Shown piece by piece: positions 11,220 to 22,627 of a DNA stretch of 64,000 bases (its first letter is position 1; every line of letters begins with the position of its first letter). Below the pieces are notes generated by a model. The model saw nothing but the letters and a program-made list of their open reading frames with translations, searched no databases and had not been told where the DNA came from. This DNA comes from Labia minor. Its lineage: Eukaryota; Arthropoda; Insecta; Dermaptera; Spongiphoridae. The position numbers and the translations under genes were made by a program. The DNA lies in assembly GCA_963082975.1 (NCBI GenBank), contig OY720344.1:62338546-62402545 (forward strand). The letters run 5' to 3'.

Positions 11220-11747
11220 CGTGGTAGGGTCAAAAAGTTCGCGGAATGGTCGCTTATAGTCAAGTATTTCTTAGCTGAAAGGGAAATTTTTGTTTGTGAG
11301 GTTGGCATAACTGGTAGTGAATGTGCTTTTGAGGTTAGCAGGCAGTTGTAGTTGGTTCCGTGCGTTCGGTGTTTAATATTGTAGATCGTAGTTTCTTTCT
11401 TTCGTCGGATTGTGCAATGTCGTCATTAGAGAAATCACCCTCGGAGACTCTTGAGATGCTAAAAAAAGCATACGGAAATTCTGCGATGAAGAAAACAGCA
11501 GTTTACGAGTGGCATAAGCGTTTTTGCGACGCGCTGATTCGTCAGAGGTGATTGAAAATGCGACGGAGCGGCTGAAGGAACTTTCAAAAAACGGCTTTCA
11601 AGAGTGTTTCCAACAATTATATGAACGGTGGAATAAATGTGTAGATGCAGGAGGAGAGTATTTTGAAGGGAAATAATGTAAGAATGTTATAAATATTTTT
11701 AATAATTTTTTAATAACCAATTCCGCGAACTTTTTGACCCTACCTCG
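11220..11747 (+). mobile_element. mariner element, internally deleted (528 bp), inserted in R1
   Basis: Ends carry long inverted repeats sharing GGTAGGGTCAAAAAGTTCGC at both sides, flanked by TA (11218-11219 and 11748-11749). The interior keeps the N- and C-terminal parts of the transposase gene and lacks the catalytic centre. Copy B of R1 at 52 kb has no insertion at this place, giving an empty site. The close match of the terminal repeats suggests a fairly recent element that could have been moved by a transposase supplied elsewhere. Confidence 0.9.
11417..11676 (+). pseudogene. mariner transposase remnant (N- and C-terminal parts only)
   Basis: From ATG at 11417 the frame reads SSLEKSPSETLEMLKKAYGN, then SAMKKTAVYEWHKRF. 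This is the first DNA-binding helix-turn-helix of mariner transposases (HTH_48-like). After a deletion a second frame gives LKELSKNGFQECFQQL, YERWNKCVDAGGEYFEG and a stop at 11674. That is the usual C-terminus, where the family ends in GxYFEG. All three catalytic Asp residues are missing. The first open frame stops after 45 codons or so, so at most a truncated DNA-binding peptide could be made. Confidence 0.85.
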
Positions 11748-12070
11748 TATAAATTAAATTTCATTTAATTTATATTTCTATTTTTACGGTACCATTCAAT
11801 TTCTTCAATTTCTTATTAATTTCGTTATTATCTATTGTATCATAAGAATTCTTCTATTTTTATTAAATACATAATTTTTAGTTATAATTTAAATATGCAT
11901 TTTTAATCTGAACCTATTCAATTTAATCATTTCCCATATCAACCGTCGCGGATTCAATAACCATTATTATATTCTAAATTTATCCAGAGTGCTACCAAAT
12001 TTAATCTAAACTTATTTTTCAACCCAATTTTTCTAAAAAATACCTTACCCAAGTCCTCCAATATACGACA

Positions 12071-12845
12071 ATATATATATATATATAAAACTAAAATATT
12101 AGAAATTAAATATTATAAAAAAACAATTTTAATAATTGATTAATGTTCTGCTATATTGAAAAAATGAATATACTTATATTATATGTATTTTATTTATATT
12201 ATTTTATTTGTTCATTTAGATTACTATGTTATTTACGAATCTATAAAGTTTTAGTTAGTTTTAATTAAGATTTTAAGGAAATAAGAATTTTGCAAGGATC
12301 ATTGGTATTAATTGATTCAAGTTAGAGAAAGGGAGAGAGAGAGGGGGGAAGAGGTCATTGATGGCCATCATCACTGAATGACTTGATTAGCGGCAACCTT
12401 TTTGACGAAGACGATTCTCGTTTTGTGACGATTCCCCCTGCTGATAACTAAAGGGGGTGGGGAGGTGGGGGTGAGCAAAAGCTTCCTCTACTCAATTAAC
12501 ATTCACATCCATCCATCTATATATTCTCTCTCTCTTTCTCCCGCTCTCATTGAATGAAGCTAAGAATAGATGGACCATTGAACCAATACGTGATTCACAC
12601 ACCTGGAGACTTCCTATTCAATCATAATAATCCATTGTAATTGTTTAAGAACAACAATAATATTCTACACTCTTATAATAAGAAAATAATATTATTAATA
12701 TTATTATTTTAGATAAAAATCGTTGAACTTTAACTTTTAAAATAAAAAAAATCATTGAATTGAAAATAAATTAATTAATTAAAAAAATTACAAATTTTTT
12801 ATAATTAATGATATATTATTTTAGTTTTATTATTAATACAAAGTA
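12071..12845. other. AT-rich stretch with purine- and G-rich patches
   Basis: No gene. A GA-rich patch at 12325-12352 is followed by a less AT-rich 150 bp and a G-rich run near 12450-12475 (GGGGGTGGGGAGGTGGGGG). The latter could form a G-quadruplex. This patch stands out from its AT-rich surroundings and could be regulatory, but nothing proves it. Confidence 0.4.
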
Positions 12846-13376
12846 AATAAGCTGGAGTGTCTCCACTCGACTATCTCCCAATTTGAATTGGATTAAATAA
12901 CATAATAATATATTTAAATTAAATTTAATTAAATGTAAATTATAAATTAAAATTAATCAATAATATTTATTAAACCAGCGCATGTTTGGCTCTTTGTTGG
13001 TGGCACCACGTCACGGGTTGGCGCGTGATTTGCAATGTTAAAAAATTAATTCTGTTACTTACAGCGAAATCGCGAAATAATCAAGCTGAAATTCTATATA
13101 AAGCATTATTATACAACTTATAATCATGCGAAAAACTATCAAACATATATCTTTATTTTTATGGTCACTTTAGAGGGAAAAAAATCAAAACGTTGTATGT
13201 AATGACCCCCTTCTGGTTGAGCTACATTTCTCAAAAGTTGTTAAAAAACTACGAATTTTGAATAATGCCCATGTACCAAATTTCATGATTCTAACTCGAA
13301 CCATTTTTGCGTAATCTTTTCTACATACATACACACACAGATATTTTTCTCAACCTTAGTGAAAATAAATCAATAG
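12846..13376 (-). mobile_element. Helentron-like family 2, copy A (5'-truncated)
   Basis: On the minus strand the 3' end shows GATAGTCGAGTGGAGACACTC, an inner inverted repeat plus hairpin, and then CAGCTTA followed by T. The body (CGTGACGTGGTGCCACC, GGGGGTCATTACATACAACG, AAAAATGGTTCGAGTTAGAA) matches copies B and C. At the other side it reaches the CA/GT microsatellite and GTTGAGAAAAATATC and then stops, so the true 5' end is lost. Non-coding. Confidence 0.78.
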
Positions 13377-14441
13377 TTTACATATTCCTATATTGTTTGT
13401 TAATTGTTTTGTTTGTTATCATTATTAATTTTATAATATCAATTATTGTTCATTATTATTATCATTATATATATTGATTTTTTTAATTAAAAAATTTGTG
13501 AACACTTTCAGAAGAACATAGAATAATAATTCAATGAAATTTATAAATAAAAGCTTGAAATTATACTTCAAATTATAAATTTATAAATTATTAAATTTAA
13601 TAATTAAAAAAATCTAATTTTTTTGATTATTCAGCCATCTAACATATATATTTAAATTTTGTTGAATTTAGTTGAGCTCCTCAACTTCCATAATTCAAAC
13701 CCAAACTTCTTGAGCTCAGCTTGAAATAAACATCTAATATAAAAAAACTAAAATGATTACTAAAAATTTGCTAAATTTCTTAAATTGATAAAAAAAATAG
13801 CTGATTTGATATTCTTCTTTTATAAGCTATTTCATATCAAAAAATGAAAATTTTTGTTTTCTTAGAATATAATTAAAACTACTATTATGTATCTATAACA
13901 CATTAGTTTACATGATTATCTTATATTTATATTGTAACGACAATAAAGAAAATATAAATATATATTAAAAAAAATAGATATATAATTCAATTGTCTGTGT
14001 GTTTTTTAAATACTTAGTGTAATAAATTAATTATTAAATTAATTAGCGTTATTATGATTTTTTAATATTAATTTAATATTCAATTTGCTTGTCATTTCAA
14101 TTTATCTCTCCTTATGACTCTATCATTTAAAGCTTGTTTTAATATCTATTAACCTTTTAGTAAACCTGGCCAGTTTCATCTTGATAACCGACACACACAC
14201 ACACACACTTATACATCATTACCAAGTAAAAAGAGAGAAGAGTAAAGAGCAATGGAGGGAGAGAGTGAGAGAGAGAGACTTTTTAATTTATACTGATGAA
14301 CGATGCGTGACCTAATACTACTACTATTACTTACCTGTCATAGAATATATAATAAAGAGAGATATATATATGTATATTTTGTTCTTTATATATATATATA
14401 TATATATAGTCACATTTCTAAAAACAAAATACTATTTAAAC
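13377..14441. other. AT-rich non-coding stretch
   Basis: No gene; (CA)n at about 14190-14208 followed by GA-rich DNA at 14228-14280 and (TA)n at 14389-14408. Confidence 0.55.
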
Positions 14442-14570
14442 CAGCGGTTGCCAAAGTGGTGGTCCGCGAGAAAATTTCGCTGGTCCGCAGAAAAATATGG
14501 AATATACTTACTCATCATGTTAAAAATCCTATTAACTGGTCCGTGAGGTAAAAAAGTTTGGCGACTGCTG
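14442..14570. mobile_element. Short hAT-type miniature element (129 bp)
   Basis: The left end CAGCGGTTGCCAAAGTGGTG and the right end (GTTTGGCGACTGCTG) are inverted copies, and GGTCCGCG/GGTCCGTG subterminal phrases recur. It is preceded by ATTTAAAC, the same 8-mer that flanks the hAT-type element at 48377, but no matching duplicate follows at the right. The SINE starts 7 bp later, so the right flank may have been altered. Confidence 0.6.
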
Positions 14571-14577
14571 CTCTAGG

Positions 14578-14788
14578 TGACGGGTGGATTGGGTACCAAC
14601 TGGGCTTATTCTCATCACGATGCATTGTTGCTTGTTTTTGAGATAGTCCTGCTGGTGCAGGGTTGTATAGAACCAGGGCTTGTGAGTTCCTGGAGCCGAA
14701 GGCAGCTGATGTTAAATCGAATTTATTAGAAAAATCCGTTCTTGGTTAGAATCGAACTCCGACTTCTTGTGTAGCGTGGTTGCCACAA
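14578..14788 (-). mobile_element. tRNA-derived SINE, copy 1 (head-truncated)
   Basis: In reverse orientation it matches the SINE at 24118: ACACAAGAAGTCGGAGTTCG contains the B-box-like part, followed by a body with CTGCCTTCGGCTCCAGGAAC and TCTATACAACCCTGCACCAG. The A-box end is missing or diverged. SINEs are transcribed by RNA polymerase III and mobilised by a LINE. The partner LINE is not identifiable here. Confidence 0.75.
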
Positions 14789-15679
14789 GTCAGTCATTTG
14801 CCAATACACAAAAATAGAAACCATGGCTAACATTTATTATCTTTATCAATGCATTATACATTGTAAAGTTTAAAGAAATTACCTTATTAACTATTAATAT
14901 TTATTTTCTGGTTCAATCTTTGAATTTTCATGACATCACAAGACTCAGATTATTCCAATAGAAAAATTTCATAAGCAAAGATAGGGTGTAGACCTTTTTT
15001 CGAAGAGATTTACTTAAAAAGTATACATGTCCCTAAATGACAATATATATATATATCTGTATATTTTATCCTAATAAGGATTTTTAAAATTTACACATTA
15101 GATAATTTCTATAAAGAAAAATCGATCTGTTTCAGCATCTTTTAATAATCAATGAAATTAAATGATAAAACCTGTTGTCACTTATTTTATTTAATATAAT
15201 TAAAACGATTTTGGAAAATTTGTGAGGCGATAATTATTAGGATATATCATTTAAGGAAAACCTGATTTCAATAATGAAATTTACATTACTTTATATTATA
15301 TAATTATAAAATCGAGAAGTTTAAGAGTAATTTACATAGAAATACATCATCAGAAAATACTAGTAGCTAATTGACAAAAATAAATCTGATGATTAGCTAC
15401 CAAAATGCGCATAAACCAAACTGATAAATTAAGATTATACCATATCAAATTATTAGTGTTAAAAATTGTTCCGTTCTTTGCAAATTGAACGCAATGCTGC
15501 TCGGATGTGAGCGCCATCTTTTCAACACAATTGTTCTTTTTAGAACAAACTTCCATTTAATATTAACAAAAACATACATTTTTATTAAAATTTCCTACAA
15601 AAGTTTTGTTTGAATTTATAAAATACAAGTATATGGTATTCGTAATTTAAAAATTAAATTCGAGAATTAATTATATTAT
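14789..15679. other. AT-rich stretch with a short LINE-A-like scrap
   Basis: No gene. ATTATAAAATCGAGAAGTTT at about 15304 (and again near 15842) repeats a phrase of LINE-A and then continues with its own weakly matching sequence in both places, suggesting two old copies of a small repeat. Confidence 0.4.
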
Positions 15680-15790
15680 ATCTATCTCTATCTCTGTGGT
15701 TCTACGGAACTCGAAAGTTCTTGGCCGCAGCAACCACACTTCTCCAAGTACCCCTATCCTAAGCAACAACCCTCTAATCCCTACTATCAA
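15680..15790 (-). mobile_element. LINE-A 3' terminal fragment
   Basis: On the minus strand it reads GGTTGCTGCGGCCAAGAACT, TTCGAGTTCCGTA and a (GATA)n-like tail, the LINE-A 3' end. Only about 110 bp remain. Confidence 0.75.
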
Positions 15791-17924
15791 CCTTTAACGA
15801 CCGAACGCACTCGTTTCTCAAAAAAATAATGATAATTATATTATAAAATCGAGAAGTTTTAGAGATAGTTAAATAGATTTTACTTCATAATCAGAAGTTA
15901 ATAGTAATTTAATATAATTTATAAAAAATTAAAATGTTCTAATTTATTTAATTTACTATTATGTTAAATTGATTAATCAAAGGGCGTATACCTAAAAAAA
16001 GGTCAGTATAGATTCGTATGGGACTTATTTTATGTAATTCTGTAATATACCGGATATCTTGCGGGATCTCTCTCTCTCTCTCTCTAGCTACATATTCTCT
16101 TATTGCTTGGCATAATGAAATATTAAAATTAACTGAATGAAAATCTTCTAATTTTATTTTTTACATTTGAAATGTTTTGTATATTTATATGTCATTAGTG
16201 TAGAAAACTCTGTTTTTTGTTATTTTTATTTTAATTATAAATTATAAATTAATTAATTATAAATTTCTAATTTAATTTTTTTCTTTTGTAATGTAAAGGT
16301 GTTTCTCTTCTCTCTAATTTTCTTAGTTAATAAATTAATTTCCATCCCATCTGGTGCTTTAATAAATTTATTAAATAGATATCCAGAAGCTCCAGCCATT
16401 TACACATTGCTCAACTGAACATAGAAATAGAGCTGAATGTTTTTTGTCTGTTTGGGTCTCTGTCTGATTAAAATCAGTTCCACCTTCTTTTTCTCCTCTC
16501 TACACGCGTATCTCGCCTCCCGGCATTGAAATTAATTTGCATTATTCAAATTATTCGATTTCACTACTACGAAAGTGAGAGAGAGGATCAAGATCAGCAA
16601 ATGATTTGATTTGATCTAATCCAATTGCTTAGAATTTTAGTATAATTTGCCTTTCACTTAAATAATAAACTTTGAGAGGGAAAGAGAGAAAAAATGATTC
16701 GTAAAATTATAGTGAGAAGTTAAAATAAATTAAAAAAATAATGAGAAATTAATTTACATCATATAATTTTTTTTTAATTTTATTTAAAACATTTTTATTT
16801 AAATAATTCTAATATTATATTTTAATTTTAAAACGATATCATAAAACGTTCATAATTTATATATATATATATATATATATGTATATGAGAGACTCATTTA
16901 AAAGGCGAATGAATAAATGAATTATAAAATTAAGTGGGGAAAATATATTTGAATATTATTTTTTTTTCACAAAAGATTTTTGATTTTGGTTTTCATATTT
17001 ATTTTAATTTTTAAATCTTTATTTTTACTTTACTTTAATTTATCATTTAAAAATTTATAAGTATTCATAGATCGAAATTCGTTTCACAAGGTTAAATAAA
17101 AAATAATTTTAAAATTTCATGCAACTTTCACTATTATTAACACATTATTTTATTTTGTCTCTTTGTCATACCTTTAAAAAAAATTATTTTAATAGGTTTG
17201 TTTATAATTGCATTATAATTATTAATCAAGTATAATATCTATCTATCTATCTATATAGATATATATATATATCTATATATCTATATAGATAGATAGATAA
17301 TTAGATATAGAAAGAAAGAGAGAGAATCAATAAGTAAAAGATGAATAAAAAGGTTAGCATAGTTTTTTCTTATTTTTCTAACGCCTTCGCTGAGTTTTAA
17401 TGGGGGATTGGGGGGAGGGGTGGCTGTAAAGCACCAAAGATCAATTCAAGTGCTAATTGGCTGACCCGTTAATCCAATCACAACTACATCACGATTTGCC
17501 TCCAAACTCTTTTAAATTCTTACTCCTCACCCCGCACTATTTTGAATCCCCTCCTTTGTATGTAACAATACTCCCCCGCATTCATCTTACTAACCCGCCG
17601 GCTAATCTACTAAAAATGAAACTTGTTCATGCAGTTGTTGTTGTTGTTGTTTATAGTTTTTATATACATACATGTATATATATATATATTCATGTGCAAA
17701 ATAAAAATAATAAAAACACTTTACATCCAATTGTTTATTAGAAATCCCCTGGAGTCTAGCAATTCATTCCTCTTTACTCCTCTCTTCCCCCGCCGCAATG
17801 TTCTAAATTTTTTTTGTTCCTTCCAAGATATATATATATATATATATATATATAACTGAATGTTTTTTTATCATTCATTAATATATAATATATATATATA
17901 AATATCATAATATATTAAACTCCA
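15791..17924. other. AT-rich stretch with microsatellites and a G-rich patch
   Basis: No gene recognised. It holds (CT)n at 16067-16085, (TA)n at 16860-16881, a palindromic (ATCT)n/(AGAT)n cluster at 17239-17300, a G-rich run at 17402-17423 (GGGGGATTGGGGGGAGGGG), and (TA)n at 17828-17854. The segment 17400-17620 is less AT-rich than its surroundings. Confidence 0.5.
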
Positions 17925-18605
17925 AGCGGAAGTTTTCCTATCGGTCGCCCCACCAATAATTTTGATGAGATAAGCCTCTTTACTTCATGATAACAAGCGT
18001 TTCACGATTGTAACCTCGATTTAAATTCTTCTCAAATATTATTATCCTTCGTGTTTATATTCAATTTTTCTACATATTCAAATTCTACATTTTGTATATT
18101 AAGATTTTGTATGTTAATACTGTTCCTCTTTGTTACTAAATATTTTTTCTTATCACTATTAATTTCAAACCCCATCTCTTTTCCTACCTCCATTAATTTT
18201 TCCATTAATTTTTCCTCGCTATCTGTAATTGCAATTGCCGAAACTCTTATTATATTTAAGTCGTCTGGGTAACCTTTTACATTTGATTTTCGCATCTTAC
18301 TCTTTTTTTTACTACCTTCAAGACAAATTTGAAGATCAAAATTTGAAAAAGTTTATGCGCATCTATTGAGTCATACGTATGTTTTACTAAAGTCTACAAA
18401 TAATTAGTGAACAGAAATATTGAATTCGCGGTTTTTTTTTCTAATATCTGTCATAATGAAAATATCTTAATTAATGTTGATCTATTTGGCCTAAACCCGC
18501 AATGATATCTCCTAATATTTCCTCCGCCTATGATTCATAAGTATTTTATATGTTATAAGTTATAATAGAGTATAATTTCCTCCCTTAAAAGAAACTTATC
18601 TAATT
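17925..18605 (-). mobile_element. LINE-A reverse-transcriptase fragment
   Basis: On the minus strand, pieces of the reverse transcriptase can be read: a CGFRPNRST-like block near 18500, a DLYKTYDSID-like motif-A region, then DDLNIIRVSAIAI (the YADD region, with Y replaced by P), GFEINSDKKKYLV and NLNIQNVEFEYVEKL. It then jumps to VGRPIGKLPLG, so the stretch between is deleted. Several frame changes are present. It lacks the endonuclease and the normal 3' tail. In active LINEs this enzyme copies the element RNA at the target nick. Confidence 0.82.
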
Positions 18606-18864
18606 CTGTGGTGCTAGGAGATTTGAAAATTATTAGTTGCAACATGAAGATTTCGCTTACAGTTTCTGTTCTGTCCGACCACACAAACAAAAACAAAAAT
18701 AATATAATTTAGTCATTTTAATGGACGTTTTGAAAATATTTTTGTATTAATAAAACATTAAAAATAATATATTCTGTTTTTTATATTAGACAATGATAAA
18801 ATGTATATCTTTCACTTTCAAATAGAAAAGATGAAATATTCAAATATATAGAAAGAATAAATAA
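18606..18864. other. AT-rich non-coding stretch
   Basis: No recognisable feature between LINE-A and the next Helentron-like copy. Confidence 0.5.
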
Positions 18865-19477
18865 TTAGCTGGAGTGTCTCCACTCGACTATCTCGCAAAT
18901 TTGAATTGAATTAAATATCATATATTAATTTAAATTAAATTAAATTAATTAAATTATAAATTAAAATTAATAAATAATATTTATTAAACCAGTGCATGTT
19001 TGGCTCTTTGTTGATTGCACCACGTGTTGGCGCGTGAGATTTGCAGTGTTAAAAAATTAATTCTGGTACTTTCAGCGATTCAATCAAGCTGAAATTCTAT
19101 ATATAGCAGTTTTATACAATTATTAATCATGTGAAAAATTATCAAACATATATCTTTATTTTTACGGTCACTTTAGAGGAAAAAAAATCAAAACGTTGTA
19201 GGTAATGACCCTCTTCCGGATGAGCTACATTTCTCAAAAGTTGATAGAAAACTATGAATTTTGAATAATGTCCATGTACCAAATTTCATCATACTAACTC
19301 AAACCGTTTTTGCGCAATCTTGTCTACATACATACACACACACATACACACACACACACAGAGACATTTTTCTCAACCTTTGTGAAAATGATTCAGGAAC
19401 CTTCAAAACGTATAAAAACATCAAAATCTCAACATCGAAAATTTTCGTGATCGCAATACTATCTCTTACGAGATAGT
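18865..19477 (-). mobile_element. Helentron-like family 2, copy B (near full length)
   Basis: On the minus strand the 5' end reads ACTATCTCGTAAGAGATAGT. A (GT)n microsatellite follows (plus-strand CA run at 19337-19360). The 3' end has the inner inverted repeat GAGATAGT, a GAGTGGAGACACTC hairpin and CAGCTAA followed by T. The order terminal repeat, microsatellite, body, inner inverted repeat, hairpin is that of DINE-1-like Helentron derivatives. About 613 bp, non-coding. It faces copy C in inverted orientation about 230 bp away. Confidence 0.82.
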
Positions 19478-19570
19478 AAAAATATAAATATATAAAAGAA
19501 AAGCTCTTGAATGAACAACACGGAGAATTATATATAAACTTTAAAAAATTAATTTCTGCGGTTATTGATT

Positions 19571-19710
19571 TGATATTAATAAAATTTATAGCCTATGTTA
19601 CTCTAGAGGTATATAAGAATATTGTGATGTAATTTCATAGAACGTCTATAACATCCTTATTTTCCGGTCAGACAGACAGACATGAAAAATTCTAGTCACT
19701 TTTAGATTCT
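19571..19710 (-). mobile_element. Helitron-like family 4 fragment
   Basis: Matches the element at 39661: AAAATTTATAGCCTATGTTA, AGAATATTGTGATGTAATTT, ACATCCTTATTTTCCGG, a GACAGACAGACA microsatellite and GAAAAATTCTA. Part of the middle is deleted. It joins copy C of family 2 directly at about 19711. Confidence 0.7.
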
Positions 19711-20291
19711 AAAATTTTCGATGTTGAGATTTTGATGTTTTTATACGTTTTGAAGGTTCCTGAATCATTTTCACTAAGGTTGAGAAAAATATCTGTGTGT
19801 GTGTGTGTATGTATGTAGACAAGATTACGCAAAAACGGTTTGAGCTAGAATCATGAAATTTGCTACCTGGGCATTATTCAAAATTCGTATTTTTCTATCA
19901 ACTTTTGGGAAATGTAGCTCAACCGGAAGAGGGTCATTACCTACAATGTTTTGATTTTTTTTCCTGATCGTCCTCTAAAGTGACCTTAAAAATAAAGATA
20001 TATGTTTGATAATTTTTCACATGATTAAAAATTGTATAAAACTGCTATATATAGAATTTCAGCTTGATTGAATCGCTGAAAGTCCCTGAAATAATTTTTT
20101 AAAACGACTGCAAATCACGCACTAGCACGTGACGTGGTGCCATCAACAAAGAGCCAAATATGCGCTGGTTTAATAAATATTATTTATTAATTTTAATTTA
20201 TAATTAATTAAATTTAATTTAAATATAATAGATATATGTTATTTAATCCAATTCAAATTGCGAGATAGTCGAGTGGAGACACTCCAGCTAA
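19711..20291 (+). mobile_element. Helentron-like family 2, copy C
   Basis: Plus-strand copy starting inside the 5' block (AAAATTTTCGATGTTGAG), with a (GT)n microsatellite at 19795-19810 and a body like copies A and B. The 3' end shows GAGATAGTCGAGTGGAGAC, completing the hairpin, then CAGCTAA followed by T. The first about 30 bp of the 5' end are replaced by family 4. Non-coding. Confidence 0.8.
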
Positions 20292-20683
20292 TTTATATAT
20301 ATAGATGATATAGATTATAGATTATAGTACGGACTATTTTTAATGATGTTTTTAATGATATTAATTGAAATGAATATAATCGACTTTAATAGCAAAATGA
20401 AATGATATTTTTATTTTACTTATTTATTTTATAATTAATATTATTATTATATTATATTATATTATCATTATATTATTGTCAGATAGGGAAGATTGCATAT
20501 TTTAAAATAATGATCTTTATAAATTAAAATTATCAAATAGTGTTTAATATAGGAAAGAAAGGAAAAAAGGATTTAAAAAAATTAGTTGAAGTTTCGATGA
20601 TTATAGAATAACATAAGAGAGGGAATTAGGAGAGAATGTGAAATGAATTGATCTTCTTAGATCCTTTTCTCTGAATAATTTTA
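20292..20683. other. AT-rich non-coding stretch
   Basis: No gene; ATT/ATA-rich simple sequence at 20434-20480. Confidence 0.5.
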
Positions 20684-21200
20684 TTTTATCGAATTAAAAT
20701 TGCACTAAAAAGAACAAAGTAATTAAAATATATAAAAATTATAAAATAACATTTTTTCATATGGACTAAAAGGAATAAAATAATTTTTATATAATCCTGA
20801 CAATTGCTTCATATTCATCTAAAAACTTTGGGCGATTTTAGTTTTCATTTTCTTTCTATTTTATTTCTAATTTGATTGATAATATGTAAATTCAAGAAAA
20901 TAATAATCCTTTTAAAATTTGTTACATACTTTGATATAAGTATATTACAGTGAAAAATAATAAAATATTAATTTCTTAGATCTTAATCTATCAATTTTAT
21001 TGTATAGTGAATAAATTTATCAGTTTATGTGTTTAATAAAATTTTTATTATTACAAAAATTTGACTTGATGTTTCATATAAATAAAACTAAATGCCCCCA
21101 ACTTTGTCAGGCTTCTAGAAAAATTATCTTATTCTTCGTAGTCCTTGAAAAAACGTTGTTTTATAAATTTTTTTTATATTTATAAAATTTTCTTATATTG
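20684..21200 (+). repeat. Foldback (long-TIR) element F1, copy A
   Basis: The arms are long inverted repeats of one another: AAAAGGAATAAAATAATTTTT with TGACAATTGCTTCATATTCA at the left and CAACTTTGTCAGGCTTCTAG with AAAATTATCTTATTC at the right. The interior (ACATACTTTGATATAAGTAT) matches, in reverse, the element at 51266. No coding capacity. It resembles a miniature inverted-repeat transposon of unknown superfamily. Confidence 0.6.
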
Positions 21201-21212
21201 ATTCATTTCTTA

Positions 21213-21257
<45 letters not shown>

Positions 21258-22279
21258 TATATATATATATTATATAAAATTCTTAAATTATTGTGAAAAT
21301 AATAGAAAAAAAATTATAAATTAAATATGTTTAAGTAAAATATTTTGTTTTTACTTATTTTAATAATTATAATATTATTTACTATTATTTGAGTTGTGAT
21401 ATTAATACCGGACTAAGAGGGCTTGAAAATATGAAATCTCACCAGATCTCTTAATCATTATTTTTATCCAAATGGATTAGGCTTGGTTGGCCCGAACACT
21501 CACTTCCAACGATAATGATATTTTGATGATATAAGAGGGAAACTATTATTATCTTTATTATACAGATTGGAAATTAATAATCTATAAATATATTTTGGTG
21601 TGATTTAAGTAATTGAAAATAAAAATGATTTAAAAATAGCTTGAATTATAATGATGTAGGGAGAGGGAGCGAAAGTTTTGCATATTCTTTAATTGATTTA
21701 ATCACAGTTTCTCTGAAGTCTCGGTGAACTTTTCTAGGAAATCATCGGTTCTAATTTGAGAATCACAGTTATTATTATTAATTTTTTCTTTTTTTTTATT
21801 ATAGGATAAAAATTATAGTCCGTATAGGAAAATTAATATTTTGCATAAATGTAAATATTTCATTATTCAATTATATTTAATATCTCTAATTGTAAAAAGT
21901 AATAAGAATAAATTAAATATTGAATATTTAATTTAAATAATTATGATTATATTTTATATTGAAACAATTAAAAAAGAAATTATAATTAAAAAAAAATGCA
22001 GAATATTTTTTTTAAGAAAAATAAACAAAGAGAATGATATTTTTATGTTTATTTATCCATACATGAACCACCAATAGGTTCAATTGAATTTAACATTCTA
22101 ATTGAAAAATTAAACAAGGGATTGAAAAAAGAGAGAAAAAGAAGAGAGGGCGAAGATGGAAATACAAACAACAAAACAACAAACAACTACAACAACAAAA
22201 AAAAAACATTTTCCCTTCGAAGTGATCTAATGGCTGAATAAATATGCATGGACCAATTTCCGCTTGAAAAAATAAATAG

Positions 22280-22320
<41 letters not shown>

Positions 22321-22574
22321 ATGTAAAGAGAGAAAGAGCGATTAATTTTAGTGGAAAATCAGAGAGAATAAATTCATGTTAGGGTGAATGAGTGAATGAG
22401 AAAGAGGACGGTTTACTAAATAAAAATTAACAAATTCCCAGCCACTTAATAAATTACCAACTTCACATTTAATTTAAAAAGGTATTCATATTTTCTTTTT
22501 ATAATTAATTAATTTTGATAGGAAATTTTTTTTTATATAATTTAGGGCTAAACAAAAATAAAATGAATAGTTGA
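21201..22574. other. AT-rich stretch with long (TA)n tracts
   Basis: No gene recognised; (TA)n at 21216-21255 and 22284-22316, and GA-rich patches at 22125-22160. Confidence 0.55.
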
Positions 22575-22627
22575 GATTGTTTAATGAAGAATTGCATAAT
22601 CTCTATGCATCCCTAAATTTATAGTCA
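22575..22627 (+). mobile_element. LINE-A scrap
   Basis: GAAGAATTGCATAATCTCTA plus TGCATCC matches the LINE-A segment encoding HNEELHDLYAS. Only about 50 bp remain. Confidence 0.55.

Larger units (their letters stand above)
10780..12070 (+). repeat. Unclassified dispersed repeat R1, copy A (with mariner insertion)
   Basis: About 760 bp of sequence (10780-11219 plus 11748-12070) recurs in inverted orientation at 52110-52925. Landmarks are GCATAAAAATAGCATTTAT at the left, a TTTTGCCAAGT block near 10944, TTTACGGTACC near 11785, and CAGAGTGCTACCAA near 11987. Both copies are bordered by (TA)n. On the minus strand this copy has a 135-codon open frame starting near 11122 that includes STWQNCPPLTPS, and copy B shows a similar ATWQNCPPFTPS. 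I do not recognise the family. The open frame may be chance. The mariner at 11220-11747 is a later insertion. Confidence 0.7.
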
